NCBI GenBank assembly: GCA_015178975.1
Contig: WHVD01000045.1
Coordinates: 62,001 to 126,000 of the forward strand
Reading direction: 5' to 3'
DNA from: Hysterangium stoloniferum
Lineage: Eukaryota; Basidiomycota; Agaricomycetes; Hysterangiales; Hysterangiaceae
Length of the DNA stretch: 64,000 nt
Numbering within the stretch: the first letter of the stretch is position 1; each line of letters starts with the position of its first letter. A model generated the notes under the pieces. That model was given only the letters and a program-made list of their open reading frames with translations, searched no databases and was not told where the DNA came from. The position numbers and the translations under genes were made by a program. This document shows, piece after piece, positions 1 through 11,579 of this stretch.

Positions 1-230
1 GTCACGCCCGAACTCCCTCCATAAAAGGCAGGTAAAAGGTACCATCAGCTTAGTCACCTCCTTAGTCAGCGCACCCATCCCACGGCGCACCCCTCCCACG
101 GCGCACCCCTCCCACGGCGCACCCATCCCACGGCGCACCATCCACGCACCTATCCACCATCGACGCACCCACTCCCATCCACCGCGCACCCATCCACCCG
201 CACCCATCCACCACTGCGCACCCAATCCCA
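1..230. repeat. C-rich degenerate tandem repeat
   Basis: From about base 65 the sequence repeats short variants of a CCCACGGCGCACCC-like motif with CATCCACC spacers. No convincing coding frame is seen; open frames here only reflect the repeat. Confidence 0.6.
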
Positions 231-1905
231 TTCACAGCGCACCCTCTCTCTTTCCTCCAGGTGATGCGTGTACTATTTCCTTCTCCCTCCATCCTGTGCT
301 AATCCGCCTCCTCTCTTTTTCCTCCAGCCAGTGTGTGTACCATTTCCTTCTGTCTCTGTCCTCCTCTAATTGACCTCTTCTCTCTTTCCTCCAGCCGGTG
401 TGTCTACCATTTCCTTCTTCCTCTGTCCTGCACTGATTTGCCTCCTCTCTCTTTCCTCCAGCCGGTGCGCATTCCATTTCCCTCTCTCTCTGTGCTCTTC
501 TGATTGGCCCTCTCTCTTTCCTCCAGCCGGTGTGCATTCCCTTTCCCCTCTCTCTTTGTCCTCCTCTGAATGTCCCCCTCTCTTTCCTCTAGCCAGTGTG
601 CGTTCCCTTTCCCTCTCTCTGTCCTCTTCTGATTGGCCCCCTCTCTTTCTTCCAGCATTGTCCCCTTCTCTTTCCTCCAGCCAGTGTGCACTCCCTTTCC
701 CCTCTCTTTGTCCTCCTCTGATTGTCCCCCTCTCTTTCCTCCAGCCGGTGCGTCTACCATTTCCTTCTTCCTCTGTCCTGCGCTGATTTGCCTCCTCTCT
801 CTTTCCTCCAGCCAGTTGTGTTCCATTTCCCTTTCTCTCTGTCCTCTTGTGATTGGCCCTCTCTCTTTCCCCCAGCCGGTGTGTGTACTGCTCCTTCTCC
901 CTCTGTCCTCCTCTCTCTTTCCTCCGGCTGGTACATGTACCGTTTCCTCCTCCCTTCGTCCTCCTCGAATCGGCCTCCTCTCTCTTTCCTCCAGGAGGTG
1001 TGTGTACCGTTTCCTTCTCTCTTCGTCCCACTCTAATTGGCCTCCTCTTTCCTCCAGCCAGTGTGTGTACTATTTCTTTCTCCCTTTGTCCTCCTCTGAT
1101 TGGCCTCCTCTCTTTCCTCCAGCTGGTGGGTGTACCTTTTCTTTCTCCCTTTGTCTTCCTCTGATCGGCCTCCTCTCTCTTTCCTCCAGGAGGTGCGTGT
1201 ACCATTTCCTTCTCTCTTCGTCCTCCTCTAATTGGCCTCTTCTCTCTTTCCTCCAGCCGGTGCATGTACCGTTTCCTTCTCCCTTCATCCCCTCTCTTTC
1301 CTCCAGGAGGTGTGTGTACAGTTTCCTTCTCTCTTTGTCCTCTGATTGTCATCCTCTCTCTTTCCTCCAGCCACTGCGTGTCCCATTTCCTTCTCCCTTC
1401 GTCCTCCTCTCTCTTTTCTCCAGGAGGTGTGTGCCCCCTTTCCTCCTCCCTCCGTCCTGCTCTGATTGGCCCCCCTCTCTCTTTCCTCCAGCAAGTGCAT
1501 GTACTATTTCCTTCTCTCTCCATCCTGCTCTGATTGGCCCCCCTCTCTCTTTCCTCCAGCAAGTGCGTGTACTATTTCCTTCTCTCTCCATCCTGCTCTG
1601 ATTGGCCCTCTCTCTTCCCTCCAGGTGGTTTGTCTACCCTTTCCTTCTCTCTTCATCCTACCTGATTGGCCTCCATTCTCTTTCCTCCAGCCAGTGCATG
1701 TTCCTCTGATTGGCCTACTCTCTCTTTCCTACAGTATGTCTACCATTTCCTTCTTCCACCATCCTCCTCTGACCAGCCCTCTCTTTCCTCCAGGTGGTGT
1801 ATACCCTTTCTTCAGTGAGTGTGTGTACTGTTTCCTTCTCTCTTTGTCCAGCTGCTGTGTATACTGTTTCCTTCTTCCTCCGTCCCCCTCTGATTGGCCT
1901 CAATA
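231..1905. repeat. Pyrimidine-rich minisatellite with splice-acceptor-like core
   Basis: A degenerate tandem array of about two dozen units of roughly 55-75 bp. Each unit has a core CTCTCTTTCCTCCAG, then a short GT-rich piece (GGTGTGTGTACC-like), then TTTCCTTCTCCCT and GTCCTCCTCTGATTGGCC. The strand bias is extreme (C+T on plus). The array keeps several long frames open on both strands; I read these as repeat artefacts, since no frame looks more protein-like than another. Confidence 0.85.
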
Positions 1906-2035
1906 AAATATAATAAATGAATATAAAATGTTTAAAAATAAAATAAATCGAAATGAAAAACAATAAAATAAAATAAAATTCAATAAATCAAAATAAAATA
2001 CATTAAATCAAAATAAATAAATTGAGTGACCACAG
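1906..2035. repeat. AT-rich simple sequence (AATAAA-like)
   Basis: Low-complexity run of AATAAAAT/AAATAAAT variants following the pyrimidine array. No gene is seen. Confidence 0.6.
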
Positions 2036-2065
2036 TAATTACTTGCAGTTGAGAGTCAATTTAAC

Positions 2066-2306
2066 CACTCTGTCCATTTGTAACCATTGTTTCCTTTTGT
2101 AACCATTGTCTCCTTTGTAACCATTGTTTCCTTTGTAACCTTTGTCTCCTTTTGTAATGGTTGTTTCCTGTGTAACTGTTGTTTGCTTTTGTGACCATTG
2201 TCTCCTTTGTAACCGTCATTTCCTTTTGTAACCATTGTTTCCTTTGTAACTGTTGTTTCCTTTGTAACTGTTGTTTCCTTTGTAACTGTTGTTTCCTTTT
2301 GTAACT
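2066..2306. repeat. Short minisatellite, unit about 13-20 bp
   Basis: Tandem variants of TTTGTAACCATTGTTTCC run up to the left border of the first gene-A unit, which begins with GGACTGCATTTATAAAG near 2307. The reverse strand stays open as a KETTVTKE-type repeat, an artefact of the array. Confidence 0.75.
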
Positions 2307-2337
2307 TGGACTGCATTTATAAAGTACATGGCAATGT

Positions 2338-2507
2338 CACTTCTCGATATCAGAAAAGCCGTTTTGCTTTCAACTCTGATGTTGAGAAATGCTATACTAT
2401 GTGAAAATCGACTGAACCATTATTATATGCTGTGTGAGCCTTCAGTGGAAGGTGTAAGAAGTAGTGACCTCATTACGTTGGAGCCTATAAGGTTCAAGGA
2501 AGGTTAG
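2338..2507 (+). pseudogene. ORF D copy 1 (shortened)
   Basis: Starts MAMSLLDIRKAV and ends early at TAG, 56 codons in. It is nearly identical to the 109-codon ORF at 8019-8348, but a small indel after the EGEG-coding stretch shifts the frame. The remaining D-like sequence runs on to just before gene A copy 1. No function is recognised. Confidence 0.4.
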
Positions 2508-2658
2508 GGAACCTCATGGACGAAGGCAGGAATGAAATGCTGTGTATCCCGTGTAAGTACAGCCATAACGCTGTACCTTCATGGAATTAGCTCTCCGACT
2601 GGTGGCGGCACAAAACCAAGGCACCTCCTTCTAGTGTAGGTGAGACTGCTACCCACTA

Positions 2659-4620
2659 ATGTCTACTTTCAACGAGGCGACTCAGGGGAATGATGATTGG
2701 GCAACGGCTGGGATCTACCTTGAAGGTATTGAAGAGCTACCACCCTTAGTTTCCCCGGGTGTATTGACTTCAGAGAAACGGGACGAGATCGTTCAAGGGA
2801 TGAGAGAGATGTTCAGGGAGAAGCTTCAAGCACGATGGCGCTGTAACGAACCAGGCCATGATTTATGTTTTCGGGGCCTCGATGATGAGCAGCACATACA
2901 GCTGTCTGAAAACCATATAGAGGTCTGGGTTGACGGGTTGGTGAGTAAAGTATAATGCTATTTTCATGTGATCTGTGTTACATGCGGCAGATCTCAGTGT
3001 CAAGGAGAAACGACCTGCCATGACCCACCCACTGTGGTTAAAATATCCACCAACACGACATCCAACCTTAGCCCATATCTCAGTAATGCCGATGAATGGG
3101 GAATGATCTCACGGAGTCAGGGGACAATGTCAAGTATTGACATTGGCCCCGGGTATTGCTGTGGAGTCGGGTTGGAATGGGTTGGAATGAAAGTCCTTCA
3201 CAGTGCTAAGACAGCTTCGCTGATCGCAAAGCTGACAATATACCGGGAAATCGCCCGTTTGTTACGAGACGATGGTGCCTTTAGCAAGTTGCTATACAAG
3301 CATCTTACGCTGCCAAAACTGGGAAGACTAGTTCAGGATAGTGCTGATTTAGCGAGGTAGGGATACCTCAATCATTGAATACACTGGAAATACTCATATC
3401 TGAGTCGTAGACCTATATACCCGCCTCAAATTCGGAGAAGAGCGAGGGAAGTTTTAAAGAGTTTCCCGATATTTTCACACGTGCGGGGGAGCGGCAAAGG
3501 TCACACTACCGAGCTTATGACATTCTTGGCTTCGGCCTTCTTTTTCTGCCCCGGGGTTTATTGGTTAGATGGAGCCGCGTCACCTGCCGACGCGTCAACT
3601 GCGACGACGTCATCACTATACAACGTTTTAGTCAAGTCACCGCTGCACACCAACTTGGATGAGGTTGCATCATCATTTATCATACACATCGCCCGTTATT
3701 TCTCAGAATCTCATTATGTCTCATTTGATCGGCGCTTACCCCTTTCCCCCCTTATTCCTTTCGTGGAAGCGATCTGCCACATGCGTCCACTATCTGTAAA
3801 GGAGCTCACGGCGATCAGAGGTTGCATTGAATTATGGTTACAACCGTGCGTCGTGCCATCACACCATTTCATCCTTCCCACCAAAACCATAACAGAGAAT
3901 ATCAGACACAACCATTGAACTTTCATGAGTCTCCTATCCGGCTTCTCGTGTGTTGCATTCACCAAGTTGCATGGTTTCGAGATATCGCTGGAGCTGTATT
4001 GAAGGTTTTATTGGACAATATAAACATGTATATAGCGTCATTGACACTTCATCTTGATTGGCACACGTCGTACTTACTGTATCGGTGCATCGGCTCCTTG
4101 GAAACCTTCTTCAACGACAGCACGCTTCTCACCGATCACATCAACCAGCTGAAAGTGCTTTCTTCGCTCATTGGGCCCATCGTACGGTACGTTAACTATA
4201 TTTTATCTTCCAGCACCGTCTTACATCCGCCCATACAATTGTCCTACCAGTCTCATTATGCCACACACGAGCCCAGATTGGGTTCTCCTAGTGGCTGGCG
4301 AAAAAATAATCGACTTGACTCTGAAGTTGATAGGTGGATCTTCCGAGCCAGAATCTGCGTGTACCACAGTGCGCAGCGTCAATACCATCGCCATTCTCGT
4401 TTCCCTCCTTCCACATTGTGACACCATGCGCGGCTCGACCCATGACCAATTCATCAGGGAGTTTGAGCGTTTAGATTTGACCGCACGTTCTGTCCTTTGC
4501 GTGGTCGCCACCCCTTCCACTCGTGTGTCGGTAGGGTCTAATCAGTCCCCCATATCCGTGTTGGAGGAACATGGATACCCTGACAAAGGTCTTGCACCAT
4601 CAATTGGACACAATTCCTAA
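2659..4620 (+). CDS. Family-A protein, copy A1 (five exons, 578 aa)
   Basis: Function unknown; I do not recognise the family. Model: exons 2659-2940, 2998-3356, 3411-3845, 3896-4186, 4251-4620. Introns of 57, 54, 50 and 64 nt have donors GTGAGT, GTAGGG, GTGCGT and GTACGT and CAG/TAG acceptors; phases are 0, 2, 2 and 2, and joining them gives one open frame. Visible features: an acidic N-terminus starting MSTFNE, a CNEPGHDLC Cys/His motif near residue 75, a CQGETT..HDPP motif starting exon 2, SIDIGPG near residue 138, and a C-terminal half of hydrophobic helical segments (LLTDHINQLKVL, LTLKLIGGSS). The usual stop (AATTAG in sister copies) reads AATCAG here, so the C-terminus is about 25 residues longer. 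The start is the first ATG of the conserved exon 1. Confidence 0.75.
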
Positions 4621-4690
4621 TCATTTCTCTTTTGACAATGCCGACACATCTCAACCAAACGAGGAGGAGCCCAATAGCGTCCGCGTATGG

Positions 4691-5517
4691 TCAATTTGTA
4701 TTATCTCGGCGAGCTCTGCAGTTGTCCCCATATAGGTGGTGAATACATTTTGGGCCACTAGCCGTGCGTAGACTAAAATACGAATCATGAACGATAGATG
4801 TTTTTAAATAAGATATCGTTGAAGGTCTGGACAAGGCCTTCCCTGTCCCCAGTTCGATGCATGTCTCGTTCAGGATCATCATACCTTCAGGCCAGTGTTC
4901 AATCGACAAGATCCATGATCTTCGCACCAAGGGCCTCCACACCGTGCGAGTCAATGTGCTCGGCGAATTCCTTAAACTAATTCTCTTCCATTGAAAACTT
5001 GACAATAAAGCTGCCATAGGCTGAGCAAATATAAGAGCGCATACAGTCACTTTTCGCCGCCACTGCGCGCTCTGCATGTTGCACGCGTTGATGCCATACA
5101 TGTATAGGATACACTCGCGGCCACCACCAGCGGCTAGACTGATATCCTATTTATCAATGACAATCATTTCAAACAGGACGCGAACTTGAGAGTTGTATGA
5201 AGCTACATAATTTGATTCAACTTAGAAGCGAAGATCGTCACTTGTAATAGTCGCTGCGAGGTTCTCTACACTGGTATTGAATATACCCCAATGACTACTC
5301 GGTGAATTCACATCGCATATACTAGCAGTAACAATGTCAATCGAATACCACTACGGCGTCTCAAAGAAGGCGGTCCCACCATTCCTCTCGTGTCTTTTGT
5401 TTGGGAGGACAGGAAGCCGGGGCCAAACAAATGGAAAACACCATGATCAAGACACCGACATGTCTTCACATGTCGTGAGCTTTCACCTTGTATAAGAGAA
5501 ATGTAGCTCGTCGTCAT
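4691..5517 (-). pseudogene. Antisense ORF B, copy 1 (decayed)
   Basis: Lies tail-to-tail with gene A1. Two open blocks remain on the minus strand: 5517-5308 (starts MTTSYISLIQGE, ends with a hydrophobic LTLLLLVYAM stretch) and 5101-4691 (starts MYGINACNMQ). In other copies the same frame continues between the blocks through stop codons, with VASYNSQVRVLFEMIV and MYGINACNM in order, so this looks like one decayed gene, perhaps with a membrane segment. No family is assigned with confidence. Confidence 0.4.
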
Positions 5518-6379
5518 GTCAGGCGGAATCCCATATCAACTAAGAGCTGAAGAATACCCACGACCCGCTGCGTGGAGCAGTCATTCCCCGAGATTTTCTG
5601 GTTTATGGTCTGTTTCAATATTTCAGTCGTTATCGTCAAACTACAAGCCACAACGATTTATTTTACTCCCTATCCCGACAGTTCCCCTGCTGCTTCCATG
5701 TCAATTGACTGGAGTTCATTCCACCAATTGACATGTTTGATCATTGCGAGTAGTAGCGAAAGAAATTCGTTTGATCCAATCTAATATTAAAGGACTATTC
5801 GACTAGATCCGTGCGCCTTTTGAACGTTAGTTGTCGTCCCCTGTTCCTTCCTATGTGTTAGTCTCTACATCTTTCACTGGTGTCGACACCGTTGACGAAT
5901 TCGAATTACATCTTCGTTTTCCGGAAAATAGCCCCTGGAACATAATTATGTGGCTTCCAGACTGCTTCATCAAAACAATGCTAGTGGGTTTGTCGCCATA
6001 AAGATGCTCGCCAAGGAGACACAGCTAGATGTCAGCTTTGACATTCGCAAGGACCTACAGTGCCTCACAATCCTTAATCTACCTTGCCATCGTCACATCT
6101 AACAGCTACAGCAATGGATGAATAGTATGAGCCTGGGGCGTCGCAGCGAACAGTTCACTGAACAAGACAGAGAACAAAATATATTCACATTCGACGATCA
6201 GCCTTCTCGTGAAAAATTGCCCTGAACTCCTCTTGGATATTACAGCGGAAGGGTCAACTATATTCATCTTTCTTGCTTTTCTCAGACCTTTCTGAAGATG
6301 CAGGCCCCTTGATATGGCAAGGGAACACGAGGAATATACTCCTCATTGGGATAATAAAAAATTGTTAAACTAGAAATAT
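5518..6379. other. Unit 3' spacer with traces of ORF C
   Basis: Conserved spacer found after ORF B in other units (compare 11279-11580 and 28480-29230). The part near 5940-6230 is a decayed relative of the open frame at 53415-53687 and of ORF C (Cys-His-Arg stretch near 6083 and a GRR motif further on). No intact frame is seen. Confidence 0.5.
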
Positions 6380-7120
6380 TGTGGTGGGATTATGATAGAA
6401 TTGAAGACGGATGGCCATTATTCAAGCAACAGCCGGGTTGAGTTTAATTCTCGATGCACGACTGTTGACAAACTGGATGTTTCGCTGCCAAGGAGAGACA
6501 ACTTACCATGACCCTTCGAGTATGGTTGGGATGACAGGGAGTCCACGAAATCCACATCCTGTGTTACCCCGTATCTTAGTCATACTGCTGACTGGGGAAT
6601 GGTCTCACAGCACCACGGCTTGACGGGTTCCTGACTCAGAAGAATTAAACTCTGCAAGACTTGGCAGACTAATTCAACAGAGCATTGATTGAATGAGGTA
6701 GGGATAGCTCAGCCTCAATAATTGAATACACTCGAAATACTCACGTCTTCATAGACCCACGAAATTCCTGAGGGAGCGTCAATTATTTTATCCCTGTTCT
6801 GGTGGTGTTCACTCTATATACAGCGGAGAGATCACACTGCCAATGTCCTGACATCTTTGGGTTTTACCTTCATATGGTGTCCCGGTGTCAATCATCTTGA
6901 CGATGAAATGTTGATACATTTTGGGCGATTTGTATGATAAAGGTCGATACAACATCCTCAAAGTTGGTGTTTAGTGCTGGTTTGGCGGCACTATTATAAA
7001 ATAATAACCTGATTTCAATTACTTCACTCATTGGCGAGCTTGTGTATTTCATGGAAACATCTACCACGTGCGTCAGCAATGGAACCATTCTGAGACTGGG
7101 TTCGACCATTTCCACTGTCT
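6380..7120 (+). pseudogene. Divergent, decayed family-A fragment
   Basis: The CQGETTYHDP motif that begins exon 2 of gene A appears near 6488-6515. A piece of exon 3 follows near 6840-7060, with a recognisable match to the fragment at 29640-29950. It is much more diverged than A1/A2, has many stops and shifts, and seems an older member of the array. Confidence 0.55.
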
Positions 7121-7625
7121 TTGAAAGGAATTGCTGTCGTTTTCGGTCCGGTACCAGCGTACTGAAGTATAAATGTCTTCAAGAGTGATCCAAATGGTAT
7201 TCCCAAGACATAATCCTTTTGTTATCCTGCTGCACTTGAGATTATCTGAGAGCCACTATGATGTATTGCCGTGGCAAGCGTCGCATGTTCCGCCCATTTT
7301 TTGACGACAATAGCCGATTATCAGCTCGGAAGTATGTTAAGACTCTGGATACCTCGTCCATTCCTTGACTGACAAATTAGCCAAAACGTGAAGATGAAGG
7401 ATCGATTGTGGTGACAAACCCAGGGCTGCGATGAATGGCTATCGTGTGGGAACGAAGAGGGATTGCTACGGTGACCTATGTGGAACTCCAAGGGCACAGT
7501 GGAATTGACAGCACCGAAGGGGGTAGAAAGATAGCAGAAAATGGGGATGTAAATTAGCATAGCCAGCATGGTGAATCTTTACATACCGCAAGAGCTGAAA
7601 TAGGTCAAACTAAGGGTGGGTCACA
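7121..7625. other. Conserved spacer upstream of ORF C
   Basis: Strongly similar to 59370-59660 and, more distantly, to 13440-13740. On plus a frame reading about AIVWERRGIATVTY is open for a short distance in the 59.4-kb copy, but no start, splice sites or full frame can be defended. Confidence 0.4.
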
Positions 7626-7952
7626 ATGCTCGATCTACCTTGTTTGTCATCGTCGCTTTGAAGAGCAATGTCCACGCATCAATCGTGTGAGCGTGGGGCG
7701 AAACATTCCACTCAGACAGAGAGATAATAATAAGGCTACCTGTCAGTGTCGCCTGAGACGAGATTATATTTAGAATGTGTTAATACACACCCGGATGGAT
7801 TCGTCACGACCAAGGATATGGCGACGGTGAATGAAAAAATCACGTTGCTTCCCATTAATGGGACTAGGTCATCACTGGCCCCTGGTTTCTCCTCGGTGAA
7901 AGTTTGCAAAATTAAAAACGGGAAGTGTGCAATCTCTCTGGACAAAGCCTGA
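7626..7952 (+). pseudogene. ORF C copy 2 (frameshifted)
   Basis: Starts ATGCTCGATCTACC, matching the intact ORF at 59662, but extra bases near 7640 shift the frame. The second half is still open (SPETRLYLECVNTHPDG, then GFVTTKDM) and ends SLDKA-stop at 7952. It precedes ORF D and gene A2 in the same order as in other units. Confidence 0.5.
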
Positions 7953-8018
7953 GGGTGACAGCGGCAATTTGACGGCAGCAACCATTGGGTATCGCTTTGG
8001 ACTGCATTTATAAGGTAC

Positions 8019-8348
8019 ATGGCAATGTCACCTCTCGATATCAGAAAAGCCGTTTTGCTTTCAACTCTGACGTTGAGAAATGCTATGCTATGTGACAATC
8101 GACTGAACCATTATTATATGCTGTGTGAGCCTTCAGTGGAAGGTGTAAGAAGTAGTGACCTCATTGCGGTGGAGGCTATAAGGTTCAAGGAAGGTGAGGG
8201 AACCTTATGGACGAAGGCAGGAATGAAATGCTGTGTATCCCGTGTAATTACAGCCATAACGCTGTACCTTAATGGAATTAGCTCTCCGACTGGTGGCGGC
8301 ACAAAAGCAAGGCACCCTTCTAGTGTAGGTGAGACTGCTACCCACTAA
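8019..8348 (+). CDS. ORF D, the most complete copy (109 aa)
   Basis: Reads MAMSPLDIRKAVLL... to GETATH, then TAA. It has five Cys and no clear signal peptide or motif; function is unknown. Its TAA shares the last A with the ATG of gene A2 (TAATG, 8346-8350). Other copies (2338, 14.1 kb, 30.8 kb, 41.7 kb, 60.06 kb, and minus 25878-25567) are shortened or shifted. It may therefore be leader DNA of gene A rather than a protein gene. Confidence 0.35.
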   Translation: MAMSPLDIRKAVLLSTLTLRNAMLCDNRLNHYYMLCEPSVEGVRSSDLIAVEAIRFKEGEGTLWTKAGMKCCVSRVITAITLYLNGISSPTGGGTKARHPSSVGETATH

Positions 8349-10270
8349 TGTCTACTTTCAACGAGACGACTCTGGGGAATGATGATTCGGAAACGGCTGG
8401 GATCTGCCTTGAAGACGTTGAAGAGCTACCAACCTTAGTTTCCCCCGGTGTATTGAGTTCAGAGCAACGGGACGAGATCGTTAAAGAGATGAGAGAGAGA
8501 TTCAGGGAGAAGCTTCGAGAACGATGGGGTTGTAACGAACCCGGCCACGATTTATGTGATCGGGTCCCCGATGGTAGACAACACATACAGCTGTCTGCAA
8601 ACCATATAGAGATTTGGGTTGACGAGTGGGTGAGTAAAGTATAATGCTATTTCCATGTGATGGGTCACATGTTGCAAATCCAGTGTCAAGGAGAAACGGG
8701 CTACCATGACCCACCGAATGTTGTTAAGATATCCACCAACACGACATCCAACCTCAGCCCCTATTCCAGTCATGCCGATGACTGGGGAATGATCTCGCGG
8801 AGTCAGGGGACAATGTCAAGTATTGACATTGGGCCCGGGTATTACTGTGGAGTCGGTTTGGAAAGGGTTGGGAAGAAAGTCCTTCACAGTGCTAGGACAG
8901 CTTTGCTGATCGCAAAGCTGACAATATACCGGAAAATCACCCGTTTGTTACGAGACCATGGTGCCTTTGGCAAGTTTCTACACAAGCATCTTACGCAGCG
9001 AAGACTAGGAAGACTAGTTCAAGACAGTGCTGATTTAGTGAGGTAGGGATACCTCAATCATCGAATACACTGGAAATACTCATATCTGAGTCGTAGACCT
9101 ATATACCCGCCTCAAATTCGGAGAAGAGCGACAGTGGTTTTAGAGAGTTTCCCGATATTTTCTTACGGGAGCGGCAAAGGTCACACTATGATGCTTATGA
9201 CATTCTTGGCTGCGGCCTTCTTTTACTGCCCCGGCGTCCATTGGGTAGATAGAGACGCGGCACCGTCGATTACGTCATCACTTTACAACATTTTTGTCAA
9301 GTCACCGCTGCACACCAACTTTGATGAGGTTGCATCAGCATTTATCATACACATCGCCCGTTATTCATCAGAATTTCATTATGTCTCAGAATTTCATTAT
9401 GTCTCAGAATTTCATTATGTCTCAGAATTTCATCATGTCTCAGAATTTGATCGGCGCTTCCCCCTTTTCGGCCTTACGAATATCGTGGAAGCGATCTGCC
9501 ACATGCGTCCACTATCTGTAAAGGAGCTCACGGCGATCAGAGGTTGCATTGAATTCTGGTTACAACCGTGCGTCGTGCCATCACACCATTTCATCCTTCC
9601 CACCAAAACCATAACAGAGAATATCAGACACAACGACTTGACCTTTATTATTATCCCATAAAGCTTCTCGTCTGTTGCATGCACCAAGATCCATGGTTTC
9701 GAGATATCGCTGGAGCTGCATTGAGGGTATTATTGGACGACATAAACATGCATATAGCGTCATTGACACTTCATCTTGATTTGTACACGCCGATGTCACT
9801 GTATCTGAGTATTTACTCCTTGGAAACCTTCTTCAACGACAGCACGCTTCTCACCGATCACGTCAACGAGCTGAAAGTGCTTTCTTCGCTCATTGGGCCC
9901 ATCGTACAGTACGTTCACAATATTTTACCTACCTGCAGCGTCTTACATCCGCCTATGAAACTTTCTTACCAGTCTGATTCTGACGCACACGAGTCCTGAT
10001 TGGTATATCCTGGAGTGTGGCGAAAAAATAATCGACTTGACTCTGAAGCTGATAGCTGGATCTTCCGAGCCAGAATCTGCTTGTACCACAGTGCGCAGCG
10101 TCGATACCATCGCCATTCTCGTTTCCCTCCTTCCACATTGTGAGATTATGCGCGGCACGACCAACAACAAATTTTTCAATTCCTTGCTTGAAACTTTAGA
10201 TTTAACCGCGCGTTCCTTCCTTTGCATGGTCGCCACACCTTCCACTTGTGTGTCAGTATGGTCTAATTAG
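8348..10270 (+). CDS. Family-A protein, copy A2 (five exons, 566 aa)
   Basis: The cleanest copy. Exons 8348-8629, 8684-9042, 9097-9567, 9618-9908, 9973-10270; introns 54, 54, 50 and 64 nt. Splicing gives one open frame ending at the family's usual stop (SVWSN-stop). It shares the exon 1 CNEPGHDLC motif, exon 2 start CQGETGYHDP and the hydrophobic C-terminal half with A1. Exon 3 has a private 18-bp in-frame expansion: SEFHYV repeated three times, then SEFHHV and SEFD (about 9368-9450). Donor 4 is GTACGT preceded by ACA rather than ACG. No function is assigned. ORF D ends on its start codon, and ORF B converges from downstream. Confidence 0.78.
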
Positions 10271-10555
10271 ACCCCCTATCAGTGTTGAAGGCACATGGTT
10301 TCCCTGACAAGGTCTTACACCATTGATTGGACACACTTTCTACTCATTTCTCTTCGATGATGCCGACACATCTCAACCAAAGCAGGATTGCAGCCGGGGT
10401 TGCACATGTTATAAATATCTATATGGTTTGAACCTATGTAAGAACTATATAGTCACTTTTCATTATCGCCGCGAGCTCCTCAGTTGTCCCCATAAATGTG
10501 TTGAATACATTTCCACTAGCCGTGACTATACTAACATCCCCATTTTAAAGTAAGA

Positions 10556-11278
10556 TATCACTGGAGGTCTGAAAAAAGTCTCCCCCATCCCAAATTTGAT
10601 ACATGTCTCGTTCAGGCTCGTCATGCCTTCAGGGTAATGTTCAATCGACAAGATCCATGATCTTCCCACCAAGGGCCTCCACACCGTGCGAGTCAATGTG
10701 CTGGGCGAATTCCTTAAACTAATTCACTTTCATTGACTGTAGCTGGGCAACACAGTCATAGGTTGAGGCTGCCTTGAGACGAGAACCTCTGCTTGGAACG
10801 GGTGTCTACAGTCACCTTTTCGCCGCCGCCGCGCGCTCTGCATGTTGCACGCGTTGATGCCATACATGCATTGAATACCCTCGCGGTCACCACCAGCGGC
10901 TAGACTGAGATCCTATTTATCAATGACAATCATTTCAAACAGCACGCGAACTTGATAGTTGTATGAAGCTACATAATTTCATACAATTTTAAAGCGAAGA
11001 TAGTCGTTTGTAATAGTCGCTGCGAGGTTCTCTACACTGGTGTTGAATATACTCCAATGACTAATCGCTGAAATCGCATATACTAGCAGTAACAATGTCA
11101 ATAGAATACCACTACGGGCTCGCAAAGAAGGTGGGACCACCATTCTTCTCGTGTCCTTTATTTGGGAGAACAGGAAGCCGGGCCCAAGCCAATGGAAAAC
11201 ACCAGGATCAAGACACCGACATTTCTTCACATGTCGTGATTTTTCACCTTGTATAAGAGAAATGTAGCTCGTGGTCAT
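10556..11278 (-). pseudogene. Antisense ORF B, copy 2
   Basis: The 11278-10979 block is the longest open B frame (99 aa): MTTSYISLIQGEKS..., a hydrophobic LLTLLLLVYAIS segment, then SVENLAATIT. A small deletion joins parts that are separated by a stop in the other copies. Homology to the second B block (VRVLFEMIV, MYGINACNM-like) continues to about 10556 with stops. Convergent with gene A2. Confidence 0.4.
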
Positions 11279-11579
11279 GTCAAGAGGAATCCCACATTAA
11301 CTAAGAGGTGAAGAACATCCACGACCCGACACGTGGAGCAGTCATTCCCCGACATTTTCTGGTTTGCAGTCTGTTTCAATGTTTCAGTCGTTAGCGTCAT
11401 ACTACTTCACGACAATTTATTTCACTCCCTATCCCAACAATTCCCCTCCTGCTTCCAGTTCAGTTGACTGGAGTTCATTCCACCAATTGGCATGTTTGAA
11501 TTATTTCATTGCGAGTAGTAGCGAAAAATTCATTTGATTCAATCTAATATCAAAGGACTATTCGACAAGATCCGTGCGC
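11279..11579. other. Unit 3' spacer
   Basis: Matches 5518-5810 closely; no gene seen. Confidence 0.5.

Noticed and set aside
366-1601. Long open frames (up to about 400 codons) on both strands in the pyrimidine array
   Set aside because: They are kept open by a repeat lacking stops on either strand; all frames are equally repetitive and none has a protein-like composition.
3481-3540. GSGKGHTT in A1 as a P-loop NTPase motif
   Set aside because: Not a canonical Walker A spacing, and the Gly residues are not conserved (RSSKGHTT in A3); no Walker B is evident.
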